This document shows, piece after piece, positions 1-8,266 of a stretch of DNA of 64,000 bases (position 1 is its first letter; every line of letters starts with the position of its first letter). The translations under genes and the position numbers were made by a program. The notes beneath the pieces were generated by a model. It was given only the letters and a program-made list of their open reading frames with translations, was not told the origin of the DNA and did not search any database. Where the stretch lies: contig PXRR01000012.1 in the NCBI GenBank assembly GCA_003021975.1, positions 5,972 to 69,971 on the forward strand, given 5' to 3'. The stretch is from Halobacteriales archaeon QS_5_70_17 (lineage in GTDB: Archaea > Halobacteriota > Halobacteria > Halobacteriales > Haloarculaceae).

Positions 1-166
1 CCCGCCGTTCTGTCACGACACGGACGTCCCGGTCTACCTCGACGAGACGCTGACCGACCACGGGACGGTCTGGGCGGCCGCCGGGACGCCACGGGCGGTG
101 TTTCCGATCGATCCCGACCGCCTCCGGGAGATCGCGGGGGCGACGGTCGCCGACTTCACGGAGTGA
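1..166 (+). CDS. YbaK/EbsC-type aminoacyl-tRNA deacylase, C-terminal part
   Basis: The window opens inside a gene; only the last 54 codons are present, in the frame beginning at base 2. The visible end reads PPFCHDTDVPVYLDE, then AAAGTPRAVFPI and a short tail to the TGA at 164-166. The GxxPPFxH segment and the AAGTP-hVFPI segment are hallmarks of the YbaK/EbsC family, which hydrolyses mischarged aminoacyl-tRNA(Pro) or is a free-standing editing domain. The N-terminus, including the catalytic lysine region, lies outside the window, so substrate cannot be judged. It could instead be the end of a ProX-like protein of the same fold. Confidence 0.75.
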   Translation, partial: PPFCHDTDVPVYLDETLTDHGTVWAAAGTPRAVFPIDPDRLREIAGATVADFTE

Positions 167-438
167 CCGAGGCGGGGCGGTCGGCCGGCGATCGATCCAG
201 TCCCCCGGGCGGAAAACTTCACTCGCCACCGTCGGTTTTGAAGTCGGGTAACAATCGGCAGCTGAGGCGTTAAGACGCCGCTAACGCCGTATACGAACGC
301 TGGGCTTATCCGTACGAGCGGCGAACCGACGACCGGAGCCTCACGGCTCCGTAGTGTCACACGCGGGACTACCCTTTCCCCTGCCCGCGTCCCCTTTCGA
401 TCGAAAACGACTACCCGGCGGTCCGCCGAACGGTCGGT

Positions 439-1193
439 ATGGACCACGGTCGCGTCGCGGTCGACGGCCACCGGTTACACTACGTCGCGGCGGGCCAAGA
501 AACCGACCGCGCGCCCGCGGTCTGCCTCCACGGCGGGATCGTCGACGCCGCGGCGCTCTCCTGGGGCGGGGTCATCGCGGACCTGGCGGCCGACCGGCGA
601 GTGATCGCGCTGGATCTACTGGGCTACGGCGAGAGCGATCGTCCGGCGGACGCCGACTACTCCACCGCGGCCCACACCGACCGCCTGCTCGGGACGCTCG
701 ACGCGCTCGGCGTCGACCGGGCGGTCCCGGTGGGACTCTCGCTGGGCGGCGCGCTCGCGCTTGGCGCGGCCTTCGAGGCGCCCGAGCGCGTCGCGAAGCT
801 CGTTCTCGTCGACAGCCACGGGCTGGGAGCGCCGGTCCCGGGCGGTCGGCTGACCTATCTCCTCTCGCGGGTCGACGCGCCCAACGAGGCCGTCATGGCG
901 CTGCTGGCCCGGAGCCGCCGGGCGACCCGCGCCAGCCTCGACGACATCGTGGCCGATCCCGACCGGCTCGACGAGGCGGCTACCGCACGGACTTCTCCGA
1001 CCGCCTGGACGAACTGGCGGTCCCGACGCTGCTCGTCCACGGGGAGCGCGACGAGGTGGTCCCCGTCCCGGTCGCCCGGCGCGCGGCCCGCCGAATCCCG
1101 GAAGCGACCCTCCGGGTCTTCGAGGCGTGCGCCCACTGGCCGCCCCGCGAGCGCCCGGAGGCGTTCGTCGAGACGGTGCGCGAGTGGTGGTAG
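439..1193 (+). pseudogene. alpha/beta hydrolase, frameshifted with an internal deletion
   Basis: The first 180 codons (from ATG 439) encode an alpha/beta hydrolase: oxyanion region LHGG near residue 30, nucleophile elbow GLSLGG near residue 100. Near base 980 the frame breaks; the remaining fold continues in the frame ending at TAG 1191-1193, with the acid in HGERDEVVPV and the catalytic His in ACAHWPPRERPEAF. Between the halves about 25-30 residues of the usual lid/core region seem to be missing, so this looks like a deletion that also shifted frame rather than a single-base error. All three triad residues are encoded but not in one reading frame. Substrate unknown. Upstream, bases 335-350 form a 6-bp inverted repeat with a 4-nt loop and no gene is evident at 167-438. 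Confidence 0.8.
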
Positions 1194-1276
1194 CCTCGCT
1201 CCGCACGGACCGGGCGGTCGCGTCGACCGCAGCGAGCAGTCCGGTCCCGCGGCCGAGGGACCGGGACGCTACCGGA

Positions 1277-1678
1277 TCAGGCGTACTGGTCGATCAGCGA
1301 CCGGAGGGTCGACTCGTCTTTCACTCCGACCAGCGTCTCCCGACGCTTCCCGCCGGCGTACAACTGGAGGGTCGGGACCCCCTGGACGTTCTCGCGTCGG
1401 GCGAGCGCCTCGTTGGCGTCGATGTCGACCTTTGCGACCGCCGCCGGGGAGTCGGTGGCGATCGACTCCACGGTCGGTTCGAGCATCTGACAGGGCCCGC
1501 ACCAGTCGGCGTGGAAGTCCACGAGGACGACGTCGTGGTCGGCAGTGAGGTCCTCGAGGTGCTCGGGCCCCTCGACGTGGATCGGTTCGGTCGGGACTGC
1601 GGGCCCCTCGGCCTCCTCGAGGAGCTCCTGCCGCTTCCGCTCGCGGATCGCCTCGCGCTCGTCGTCAGTGTCGGACAT
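1277..1678 (-). CDS. thioredoxin
   Basis: 133-aa thiol-disulfide oxidoreductase with the canonical WCGPC active site at residues 59-63, the cis-proline loop GVPTLQLY and the VDFHADW strand. The first 30 residues are a charged helix (EREAIRERKRQELLEE) preceding the fold, a frequent feature of haloarchaeal thioredoxins. It would reduce cytoplasmic protein disulfides, probably via a thioredoxin reductase encoded elsewhere. A TATA-like element (GATTTACT on the minus strand, near 1703-1710) lies about 28 nt before the ATG, so the mRNA is probably leaderless. It is tail-to-tail with the broken hydrolase. Confidence 0.93.
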   Translation of the reverse strand: MSDTDDEREAIRERKRQELLEEAEGPAVPTEPIHVEGPEHLEDLTADHDVVLVDFHADWCGPCQMLEPTVESIATDSPAAVAKVDIDANEALARRENVQGVPTLQLYAGGKRRETLVGVKDESTLRSLIDQYA

Positions 1679-1996
1679 GAGCGTGGATACGAGGCGCTAC
1701 GAGTAAATCTCTGCGGGGATCAAAAGACAGAGGGGTCGAACCCCTCGGAGCGGCGGCCCGGGCGAACCGCCGCTAGCGCGCGATACGCGCGCCTTGCCGG
1801 GCTGTCAGAGGCTTCCGGCATTGGTTCATTCGACGGGGGTATTCTTTACTTCGTCCCCCGAACAGGGCGTCGGAATCGGATTCATGGCATATAAAATTTT
1901 CTCTCTTTTATATAGCGGGTCGGGCGGGGAGATCCGGTTTCGCGGGGCCGTCGGGCGGCGGAGGTTTCTTGGTGGTCGATGGGAAGGCATCGACTG

Positions 1997-2785
1997 ATGT
2001 CCCTGTCGGGGTGTGGACCCATGGTCGAACTCCTCGCGCGGCGAGCGCCGGTGTTGCAGGCGCTCCGGCAGGATCCGTCGGGGAAGGGCGACCTGATGGC
2101 CCGGCTAGACGTCTCGCGGTCCACGGTCGACCGGTCGATCCGGGAACTACAGAGCAACGACCTCATCGAGCGCGTGGAGGGGACCTACCGACCGACGCTC
2201 GCCGGTCGGATCGCGCTGGCGTCCTACGAGGAGTTCAGCGACCGGGCCGAGAGCGTCCAGGCCGACACGGACATCCTGGCGTGTCTTCCCCCGGACGCCC
2301 CCCTGTCGACGGATCTCCTGGTGGGCAGCGAGACGGTCCGGGCGGAGCCGACGGCTCCGCAGCGACCCATCGAGGCGCTTCAGCAGGCCGTCGCGTCCGC
2401 CGACCGGATCCGGGGGAGCGTCGTCGGCGTCACCGCACAGTTCGTCGACGCCTACCGCCGGCGGGTGGCGTCGGGCTGTGAGATCGAACTGGTGGTCGCC
2501 GCGGACGCCCTCTCGCGGCTGGTCGGCCAGTACGCCGACGCCGTCGAGGAGCTGATCGAGTCGGGGCGCGTCGAGCTCCGGGAGGTGGAGTCGACGCCAC
2601 CGTACTCCCTGAAGATCTACGACAGCGACGGCGAGCGCCGCGTCGCCGTCGCGGTCTACGGCGACAACAGCCTCCGGGCGCTGATCCGCAACGACACTTC
2701 AGAGGCCGTCCGCTGGGCGGAGGACCGCTACGGACAGCTACGGGCGGCGTCCGAGCCGGTGACCGGGCAGCGGTCCGATCGGTAG
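1997..2785 (+). CDS. HTH transcriptional regulator (ArsR-like wHTH plus DUF1724/FilR1-type domain)
   Basis: Two-domain regulator. Residues about 10-70 form a winged helix (KGDLMARLDVSRSTVDRSIRELQSNDLIER), followed by the C-terminal domain seen in FilR1-like haloarchaeal regulators. The TATA box TTTTATATA (1906-1914) predicts a transcript start near 1938, leaving a 5' leader; the ATG at 1997 has a GGGAAGG Shine-Dalgarno-like sequence (1981-1987) at good spacing, which is why I prefer it over ATG 1979. ATG 2021 is also possible and would begin directly at MVELLARRAP. The ligand is unknown. The 300-nt region before it (1679-1978) contains two A/T-rich TATA-like stretches and nothing else I recognise. 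Confidence 0.85.
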   Translation: MSLSGCGPMVELLARRAPVLQALRQDPSGKGDLMARLDVSRSTVDRSIRELQSNDLIERVEGTYRPTLAGRIALASYEEFSDRAESVQADTDILACLPPDAPLSTDLLVGSETVRAEPTAPQRPIEALQQAVASADRIRGSVVGVTAQFVDAYRRRVASGCEIELVVAADALSRLVGQYADAVEELIESGRVELREVESTPPYSLKIYDSDGERRVAVAVYGDNSLRALIRNDTSEAVRWAEDRYGQLRAASEPVTGQRSDR

Positions 2786-2836
2786 CCGCGTTCCGGCCCA
2801 CCAAGGGTTATTACACCCCCGCCCCACCGCCCGGAT

Positions 2837-3124
2837 ATGGATCAGACGCCCCAGGAGATCACATCGCTCGTCGGCCGCGAAGTGTACTCGAACAACGGCG
2901 TGTTCGTCGGCCAGGTCGAGGACCTCCGACTGGACCTCGACACGGAGACGGTCACCGGACTGGCGCTGACGGAACTCAACGACGAACTCTTCCGGGACCG
3001 AGCGCAGGGCGCCCGCGGGGTCATCATCCCCTACCGGTGGGTCCGGGCGGTCGGCGACGTCATCCTCGTCAACGACGTCGTCGAGCGGCTGAAACAGCCG
3101 GAAGAGGAGGAGGCGGCGGCCTGA
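2837..3124 (+). CDS. PRC-barrel domain protein
   Basis: 95-aa protein consisting of one PRC-barrel: ITSLVGREVYSNNGVFVGQVEDLRLDLDTETVTGLAL, a middle loop, then IPYRWVRAVGDVILVNDVVERL and a Glu/Ala-rich tail. PRC-barrels in archaea are small beta folds implicated in RNA processing and, recently, as partners of the division protein SepF (CdpB proteins); which role applies here cannot be read from sequence. A TATA-like GGGTTATTACA about 30 nt before the ATG suggests a leaderless transcript. It follows the HTH regulator by about 50 nt but has its own promoter. Confidence 0.88.
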   Translation: MDQTPQEITSLVGREVYSNNGVFVGQVEDLRLDLDTETVTGLALTELNDELFRDRAQGARGVIIPYRWVRAVGDVILVNDVVERLKQPEEEEAAA

Positions 3125-3257
3125 ATCCGGACTCCGCGTCGCACCCGTACCTACACTCACGCTCGCCCTCGCAGGTCCGGGTTCGGTTCCAGTTCTCGCT
3201 CCTCCGATTCGCGGGTCGGCGGTCCGGGGCCGGTACGGAGCGCGGTCGGTCGCCGGC

Positions 3258-4706
3258 CTAGCTCCCGTTGCTGTCGCTGGCCTCGACGCCCATCGCGTCG
3301 AACAGCTTCCGACGCACGGCCTCCTCCGTGAGCTGGAGGAGCGTGTCGCGGTTCTCCTCGCTGGTCTCGATGCCGGTGAAGATACCCAGCGGGATCTCGA
3401 CGGTCGCGTCCGTCGAGTGGCCCCGCGCCTCGCCGATGTCGCCGAAGGCGTCCTCGAGCACCGAGCCGATGTTCATCCGGATGTCCTTCGAGCGGGCTGC
3501 GAGGTAGATGGTGTCCTCGGTGATCGCGAAGACGGCGGTAGTGGTGATCCCCTCGAGGTTGAGGAGGTGCTGGGCGGCCTGCGCGAGCGCGTCGCGGTCG
3601 CGGACGAACCCGGCGTTCGAGACGAGGTGTGACCCCTGGACCTCGCGGTTCCGGATCGCCTCGGCGAGCACGTCGAGCGTCTCGGGGGACATCGACGGCG
3701 ACTCGACCTGTTCGAGGGTGTCGTGGTTGACGAAGGGGTAGAGGTAGGCGGCGGCGGTCAGGTCCGCCGGAGTGGTGTCGCGTTTGAAGTCCAGCGTCTC
3801 GGCCCGGATGCCGTAGAGCAGCGCCGTCGCGACCTGCTCGGAGAGGCTGATGTCGAACTCCTGGATGTACTTCGTCAGGATCGTCGACGTCGAGGCGATG
3901 TTCGGGCGGATGTCCTCGAAGCGGGGTTCGTACTCCAGTTCGGGTTCGGCGTGGTCGATGTAGATGTCGACGGCGCGGTCGACGATTGGTTCCGTCGCTT
4001 CGGCGTGGTCGACCAGCGCGAGCGTGTCGTAGTCGTCGATGTCGACGTCCTCCCGCGACACCAGGTCGATCCCGAGCAGGTTGACGAACGCCCGGTTCTC
4101 CTGGATGCCGATCTCCCCGTCGTAGAGGATGTCGGCTTCGACGTCGCGGGCGTCCGCGATAGCCTGGAGGGCGACGGCGCTGGCGATCGAGTCGGGATCC
4201 GGGCTCGGGGACGTGAGGATGGTCAGTTTCCCGTCGGTTCCGTCGATCACCTCCGCGAGTTTGCCGGTCTTGTACTCGAGTTCGCCAGTCTCGAGCGCTC
4301 GCAGCGCCGAGTCGGCGATCACCGTCGAGGGGTTGATGACGACGTCGGCCCCCAGGTCGGCGAGGTCGTCGGCCGAGACCGGGTCGGAGGCCCGGGCGAC
4401 GATGAACTGGTCGCCGCCGCGCTGGCGGATGTTGCGCACCGCTGCCTCGTTGGCGTCGACGTCCGAGGAGAGAATGAGGATGACGTCGCGGTCGGCGACC
4501 TCGTTGCTGACGCTCTCGTCGCGGATGTCCGCCGCGTAGGCGTCCATGTCCTGGTCGCGAAGCGCCTCGACGCGCCCGTTGTCCTGGTCGATGATGAGGA
4601 CGTCTTTCCCCTCCTCCTCGAGCTCCTCCGCGACGGCGTGTCCGACGCTCCCGCAGCCCAGAATCGCATACGTGGACATCGACGCCATCGTGATGGCGGT
4701 GCTCAT
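3258..4706 (-). CDS. TrkA-N (RCK) / DHH-DHHA1 phosphoesterase fusion
   Basis: 482-aa cytoplasmic protein. Residues about 10-130 form a Rossmann NAD-binding TrkA-N domain (YAILGCGSVGHAVAEEL, then acidic VLIIDQD). A DHH phosphoesterase core follows (SPSPDPDSIASAVALQ; ALVDHAEAT; IYIDHAEPELEY, where the usual DHH reads DHA) and a DHHA1-type C-terminus. The architecture is common in haloarchaea and is thought to act on small phosphodiester substrates under nucleotide control; the substrate is unknown. The chosen ATG has GAGGT 8 nt upstream; in-frame Met codons 18 and 27 nt later are alternatives. The open frame extends further upstream but is Arg/Pro-rich non-coding-like sequence. Confidence 0.88.
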   Translation of the reverse strand: MSTAITMASMSTYAILGCGSVGHAVAEELEEEGKDVLIIDQDNGRVEALRDQDMDAYAADIRDESVSNEVADRDVILILSSDVDANEAAVRNIRQRGGDQFIVARASDPVSADDLADLGADVVINPSTVIADSALRALETGELEYKTGKLAEVIDGTDGKLTILTSPSPDPDSIASAVALQAIADARDVEADILYDGEIGIQENRAFVNLLGIDLVSREDVDIDDYDTLALVDHAEATEPIVDRAVDIYIDHAEPELEYEPRFEDIRPNIASTSTILTKYIQEFDISLSEQVATALLYGIRAETLDFKRDTTPADLTAAAYLYPFVNHDTLEQVESPSMSPETLDVLAEAIRNREVQGSHLVSNAGFVRDRDALAQAAQHLLNLEGITTTAVFAITEDTIYLAARSKDIRMNIGSVLEDAFGDIGEARGHSTDATVEIPLGIFTGIETSEENRDTLLQLTEEAVRRKLFDAMGVEASDSNGS

Positions 4707-5200
4707 GCTACCGTACCTCTGGCAGCCGTGTACTTGAAACTCTCCTCTTGCCGTGGACGGGGGGAGGGGGGAAGAACTCCCCTCCCGGTACGGAGGGAGC
4801 GGTAGAGGCCATCCCGTACCCGGGGGACCCCTACGTGCCATCGTCGGAAACCGTCCCCGCGGCGCAACGCCGCGGGCACCCACCTGTGGGAGGGACCGGT
4901 TCGCGGCGGCGAGTCCCGGCTCGCAGCACGCTATCCCTCTCGGGAGGAAATTATCCAGCCCGCGTTATATCGCTTGCGGCCAGCGTCAGACGCTGTCCGT
5001 CGAACGTACGGTCGTCAGTGTCCGGGAGACGCTCTCCGAGCGGTCGACCGACGGGTCGCTGTCGGCGTCGGAACCGACGGGGACCGGCCCGGTGCCGGTG
5101 AGTTTGGGGGGGGTTGACTGCGTCGGAGGACGACGGCGACGCGACGCGCCCGCCCGCGGGGCCCCGATCGACCGTGGCGCGGTAGATACGGTACGTCCAG
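4707..5200. other. 494-nt gene-free region with strong inverted repeats
   Basis: No convincing gene on either strand. Three palindromes stand out: 4763-4769 with 4779-4785 (GGAGGGG/CCCCTCC, 9-nt loop); a perfect 9-bp stem with CAA loop at 4856-4876 (CCCGCGGCG/CGCCGCGGG); and 4981-4995, CAGCGTC-A-GACGCTG, an operator-like palindrome. A TATA-like TTATAT sits at 4965-4970, 11 nt before the last palindrome. The region separates the DHH gene from the broken cytidine deaminase and may hold a small RNA or be decayed coding sequence. Confidence 0.5.
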
Positions 5201-5637
5201 TTACCAGGTCCGAACCGGGAGCAGATCGATAGCACTCACGATCCTGTGTTCTCCGTCAACGGGGACGATGACGCGCATCTCGTCGTTGTAGTCCGCCAGT
5301 AGCTCCCGGCAGTTTCCGCACGGTGGAACGACCCCGCGCTTCGTCCGTATCGTGAGAGGGCATCGGGTACGCGACGGCGGCGCAGGTGTCGATATCGTCG
5401 TGACTGTACCTGTCGGCAATCGCGGAGCCGAGTGCGACCGGCTCCGCGCACATCGACGCTCGACCGACGGACCGCGGGCAAGCTCACGCCCCCGTACACG
5501 GCGCCGTCGGTCGTTCGAACTCCAGCAGCCACGATACGTGCGCCCTCGAAGAAGTCCGGATCGAAGGTGCGCTCGTTCGTCTGTGCGATGTGCTCGACGA
5601 GAGCCCCGTCTTCGGACGAGAGCGGAGCGGTCTCCAT
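5201..5637 (-). pseudogene. cdd: cytidine deaminase, two frameshifts
   Basis: All parts of a homotetrameric-type cytidine deaminase are recognisable but in three frames. Start METAPLSSEDGALVEH with FFEGARIVAAGV and GAVYGGVSLPA is in one frame; the catalytic segment MCAEPVALGSAIADRY is in a second; VVPPCGNCRELLADYND with the zinc-binding PCxxC and the C-terminal IVSAIDLLPVRTW to the TAA at 5201-5203 is in a third. The breaks lie near 5455 and 5345. The intact enzyme would convert cytidine or deoxycytidine to uridine in pyrimidine salvage. Upstream Met codons at 5655 and 5679 are alternative starts. The composition is less GC-extreme than the neighbours. Confidence 0.85.
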
Positions 5638-5865
5638 AGCCGTACGACCGATCATCGAGCAATGGGGTTTCTGAACCACTGTCCCGAGTGATCGGCGAGT
5701 ACTGTTCGGTTCGTACGCCTACCTGACGGAGCTCTCACCGACGAACTATCGAACTGATAGGGTTTCGACGGAGCCGGAAAACGTGACGGCCAGTTCTGAG
5801 CTGCATGTACTCGGCGCGCTGGTAAAGGAAACGTATATCAGGCGACCGGCGTTACCCGAAATCGA

Positions 5866-5939
5866 GGGCTGATAGCTCAGCCAGGCAGAGCATCTGGCTC
5901 TTAACCAGACAGTCGGGGGTTCAAATCCCCCTCAGCCCG
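5866..5939 (+). tRNA. tRNA-Lys (anticodon CTT)
   Basis: 74-nt cloverleaf: acceptor GGGCTGA pairs with TCAGCCC at 5932-5938, discriminator G at 5939. The anticodon stem TCTGG/CCAGA encloses loop CTCTTAA, giving anticodon CTT (Lys, codon AAG). The T arm is GGGGGTTCAAATCCCCC. No intron and no encoded CCA. A TATA-like CGTATAT at about 5832-5838 lies about 30 nt upstream. Confidence 0.97.
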
Positions 5940-6192
5940 CTCGCAGCCCGTTCTCTTCGGAGGCTTTTCGCGTTCTCAACCCACAGGGACAGAGCGGCGC
6001 GTTCGTGGCCGCTTCGAGATACCGGAACGCGACGTAGAATTTCGAATAGGAACGGTCTCCGATCGGTACCCGGAGCTGTCCGGCGGTTTGCAGCACTTGC
6101 GCGGTGCGATAAGCGGGGCCGGCCAGGGCCCCGACATCGAGTCGTGGAACGGCCTCGACCCGATCCACGACACGGTCGGTCACGTCGTTCAC
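5932..6192 (-). CDS. hypothetical ORF beside tRNA-Lys (86 aa, doubtful)
   Basis: Antisense-oriented ORF whose stop overlaps the last bases of tRNA-Lys. Its middle (LAGPAYRTAQVLQTAGQLRVPIGDRSYSKFYVAFRYLEAATNAPL) is protein-like, with a normal residue mix, while the C-terminus past CPCG is Arg-rich and looks read-through. I do not recognise a family. It may be the remnant of a gene truncated at the tRNA end, a common integration spot. The remainder of 5940-6334 shows no other gene. Confidence 0.3.
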   Translation of the reverse strand: MNDVTDRVVDRVEAVPRLDVGALAGPAYRTAQVLQTAGQLRVPIGDRSYSKFYVAFRYLEAATNAPLCPCGLRTRKASEENGLRAG

Positions 6193-6334
6193 TTCCGTCG
6201 CTCGACCGCCCGAGACCGATCGCCGGCCCGGTCGGGCGATTCACAGTCCCGCCGCCCCGAACTCACCTGACGAATACGTTTTCAGAATCGGGACTATCCG
6301 AACCACTATTTCACCGTTCCATCAGGTATCTGGT

Positions 6335-7669
6335 ATGAGCAACGTGGTGGGATATCAGGTCGCCGCGGTCGTGCTGGTCGTGCTCGTCGCCGGATGTGGC
6401 GGCCCGGGGGCGACTGACACTCCGACGCCGACGGACATTCGCTCCTCGCCGGCGACCGATACGCCGACTGAAAGTTCGGCGGAAACGGCGACGGATCCCG
6501 GGACGCCCGACTCACCGACGGCCACCCCTATACCCACGCCAACAGTGACTGCGACGTCGACACCGACACTCACACCCACACCGACGCCGACGCCCACTTC
6601 GACGCCGACGCTGACGGCCACTGCAACTCCCACCGTTACGAGGATTGCCTCTCCGACTGCGGCGGGGACGCCGACAGCAACGCCCACGGAAACTGCGGCG
6701 TCTCCCCCGGCCGCAACGCCGACGGTCACCCCGACCGCGACTGTGACGCCCACTCCGACCGAGACGCCGCCGCGGTCCGAGCGGACCGAGTTCCGCGTCG
6801 AGGTCGTCGAGGTGGTCGACGGGGACACCCTCGAGGTCGAGTACGCCGACGGCGAGACCGAGACGGTCCGCCTGCTCGGGGTGGACACGCCGGAGGTCCA
6901 CACCGACACCGATCCGGCGGAGTGGTCCGGAATCCCCGACACCGAGGCCGGTCGCGCGCACCTGCGAGACTGGGGGCACAAGGCCAGCGAGTACGCCCGG
7001 ACGGAACTCGAACGCGGCGAGGAGGTCCGCGTCGTCGTCGACTCCGAGGCCGACCGCCGGGGGTCCTACGGCCGACTGCTGGCCTACGTCTACGACGACG
7101 GCGACCTGTTCAACCTCGCGCTGCTCCGGCAGGGCTACGCCCGGATGTACGACACCGAGTTCGCCGAGCGCTCGCGGTTCGCCGACGCCGGGGCGACCGC
7201 GCGAGCGAACGACGTCGGCGTCTGGGGATTCGAGGGCGCCACGCGAACGCGGACCGCCACGGCGACTGCGACGCCGACGCCCACGCCGACCGCGACGCCC
7301 GCGGGCCCTTCCGACGCCGGCGGTGACGACCCGGCGGCCGCGCTCGCCATCACCGAGGTCCACGCGGACGCCGATGGCAACGACCACGAGAACCTGAACG
7401 ACGAGTACCTCGTCCTCGAGAACACCGGCGACGAGGCCCTTGACCTCTCGGGGTGGGAGGTCCGCGACGAGGCGGATCACTCCTACCGGTTCCCGGCGGG
7501 GTTCACGCTCGACCCGGGTCAGCGCGTCACGCTGTACACCGGCAGCGGCGAGGACACCGGGACGGAACTGTACTGGGAGTCCGGCAGGGCGGTCTGGAAC
7601 AACGGCGGGGACACGATCTACGTGTACGACGATCGGGGGACTCTCAGGATCGAGCGGTCGTACTCCTGA
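6335..7669 (+). CDS. secreted lipoprotein nuclease: SNase domain plus lamin-tail domain
   Basis: 444 aa. A lipoprotein signal peptide with lipobox LVAGC places the lipidated Cys at residue 21. Residues about 25-150 are a Thr/Pro-rich linker (repeated TPTPT-type units), typical of haloarchaeal cell-surface stalks and potential O-glycosylation substrate. A staphylococcal-nuclease-like domain follows (VEVVDGDTLEVEYADGETETVRLLGVDTPEV, RRGSYGRLLAYVYDDG, NLALLRQGYARMY) with the expected Asp and Arg residues. After a short second TP linker comes a lamin-tail (LTD) domain, about 340-444 (ITEVHADADGNDHENLNDEYLVLENTGDEALDLSGWEVRDEADHSYRFP). It probably degrades extracellular DNA for phosphate, carbon or nucleoside uptake. 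ATG chosen as first Met before the signal peptide. Confidence 0.9.
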   Translation: MSNVVGYQVAAVVLVVLVAGCGGPGATDTPTPTDIRSSPATDTPTESSAETATDPGTPDSPTATPIPTPTVTATSTPTLTPTPTPTPTSTPTLTATATPTVTRIASPTAAGTPTATPTETAASPPAATPTVTPTATVTPTPTETPPRSERTEFRVEVVEVVDGDTLEVEYADGETETVRLLGVDTPEVHTDTDPAEWSGIPDTEAGRAHLRDWGHKASEYARTELERGEEVRVVVDSEADRRGSYGRLLAYVYDDGDLFNLALLRQGYARMYDTEFAERSRFADAGATARANDVGVWGFEGATRTRTATATATPTPTPTATPAGPSDAGGDDPAAALAITEVHADADGNDHENLNDEYLVLENTGDEALDLSGWEVRDEADHSYRFPAGFTLDPGQRVTLYTGSGEDTGTELYWESGRAVWNNGGDTIYVYDDRGTLRIERSYS

Positions 7670-7780
7670 GGCGTCTGCTCGCGGGGACCGATCCGGCGTT
7701 CGGCGGCGGAGGTCAGGTCGCGTGGCCGAGCGATCGCTGCCCGACCTCCGGTCTGCAACACCGTCCGCGTTCGGGAATCG

Positions 7781-8029
7781 CTACGAGCGCGACCGGGAGG
7801 TGCGTCGCTCGACCAGTGCGGCCGCCGGGTCGTCGAGATCCGCGAGCAGTCCGAGGTGGCCGAGGGCGGGCTTGACCGACGTACGAGGCGCCCGCGTCGC
7901 CCGCTGGACTTCGAGCAGCGAGCCCGCGTCCGCGACGATGTCGCGCAGTCGCTCCGGGTCGACGCCGAGACCGTAGTACTCGACGACCGCGGCCGCGTCC
8001 GCGTCGTCGGGGAGTTCCAGTTGCCGCAT
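7781..8029 (-). CDS. small HTH-like protein of unknown function (82 aa)
   Basis: 82 aa, no firm family match. The central part, LLEVQRATRAPRTSVKPALGHLGLLADL, resembles a helix-turn-helix with recognition helix TSVKPALGHLG, so it may be a small DNA-binding protein; this is inference. The C-terminus (VERRTSRSRS) is abrupt and may be truncated. A perfect 7-bp inverted repeat lies 5 nt upstream of its ATG, overlapping the TATA position, consistent with autoregulation. Bases 7670-7780 hold no gene. Confidence 0.5.
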   Translation of the reverse strand: MRQLELPDDADAAAVVEYYGLGVDPERLRDIVADAGSLLEVQRATRAPRTSVKPALGHLGLLADLDDPAAALVERRTSRSRS

Positions 8030-8033
8030 GCTG

Positions 8034-8058
8034 TTTTCACTGCGTCTACAGGTGAAAA
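8034..8058. promoter_or_regulatory. inverted repeat TTTTCAC-N11-GTGAAAA, candidate operator
   Basis: Perfect 7-bp arms (8034-8040 and 8052-8058) separated by 11 nt in the divergent intergenic region between the 82-aa HTH-like gene (start 8029) and the zinc-finger gene (start 8140). The distal arm overlaps the expected TATA position of the minus-strand gene (GATTTTCAC). The A/T-rich arms stand out in this sequence. Confidence 0.5.
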
Positions 8059-8139
8059 TCAGTGTGGCTACACCTATTGGAGTGCGCGCGGGTCGCCGGC
8101 TCGAAACGTTTAGTGACCGGCGATTGCACCATCGCTCGT

Positions 8140-8265
8140 ATGGCGTTCGACACGCTCACCTGCGAGAACTGCGGCGACGAGTTCAAAGCCACGAGCGGTG
8201 CCAACGCCGCCCAGGAGGGCTACTGTAGCCCGGCCTGCCCCACCGAGTCCGAGGGACTGATCTGA
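8140..8265 (+). CDS. 41-aa two-CxxC zinc protein
   Basis: Microprotein with one treble-clef-like zinc site: LTCENCGDEF near the start and GYCSPACPTES near the end, giving CxxC...CxxxC. Such small zinc proteins are abundant and conserved in haloarchaea; their roles are mostly unknown. A TATA-like CGTTTAGTG about 29 nt upstream implies a leaderless mRNA starting at this ATG; a longer in-frame reading upstream is therefore unlikely. It ends 1 nt before the stop of convergent guaB. Confidence 0.8.
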   Translation: MAFDTLTCENCGDEFKATSGANAAQEGYCSPACPTESEGLI

Positions 8266-8266
8266 G

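Noticed and set aside
5866-6334. Attachment-site duplication of tRNA-Lys
   Set aside because: No second copy of the tRNA 3' end found in the window, and no integrase.
6410-6775. Tandem ACGCCGAC-like units resembling a repeat array
   Set aside because: They encode the Thr-Pro linker of the secreted nuclease; units vary and are in frame, so not a CRISPR or satellite.
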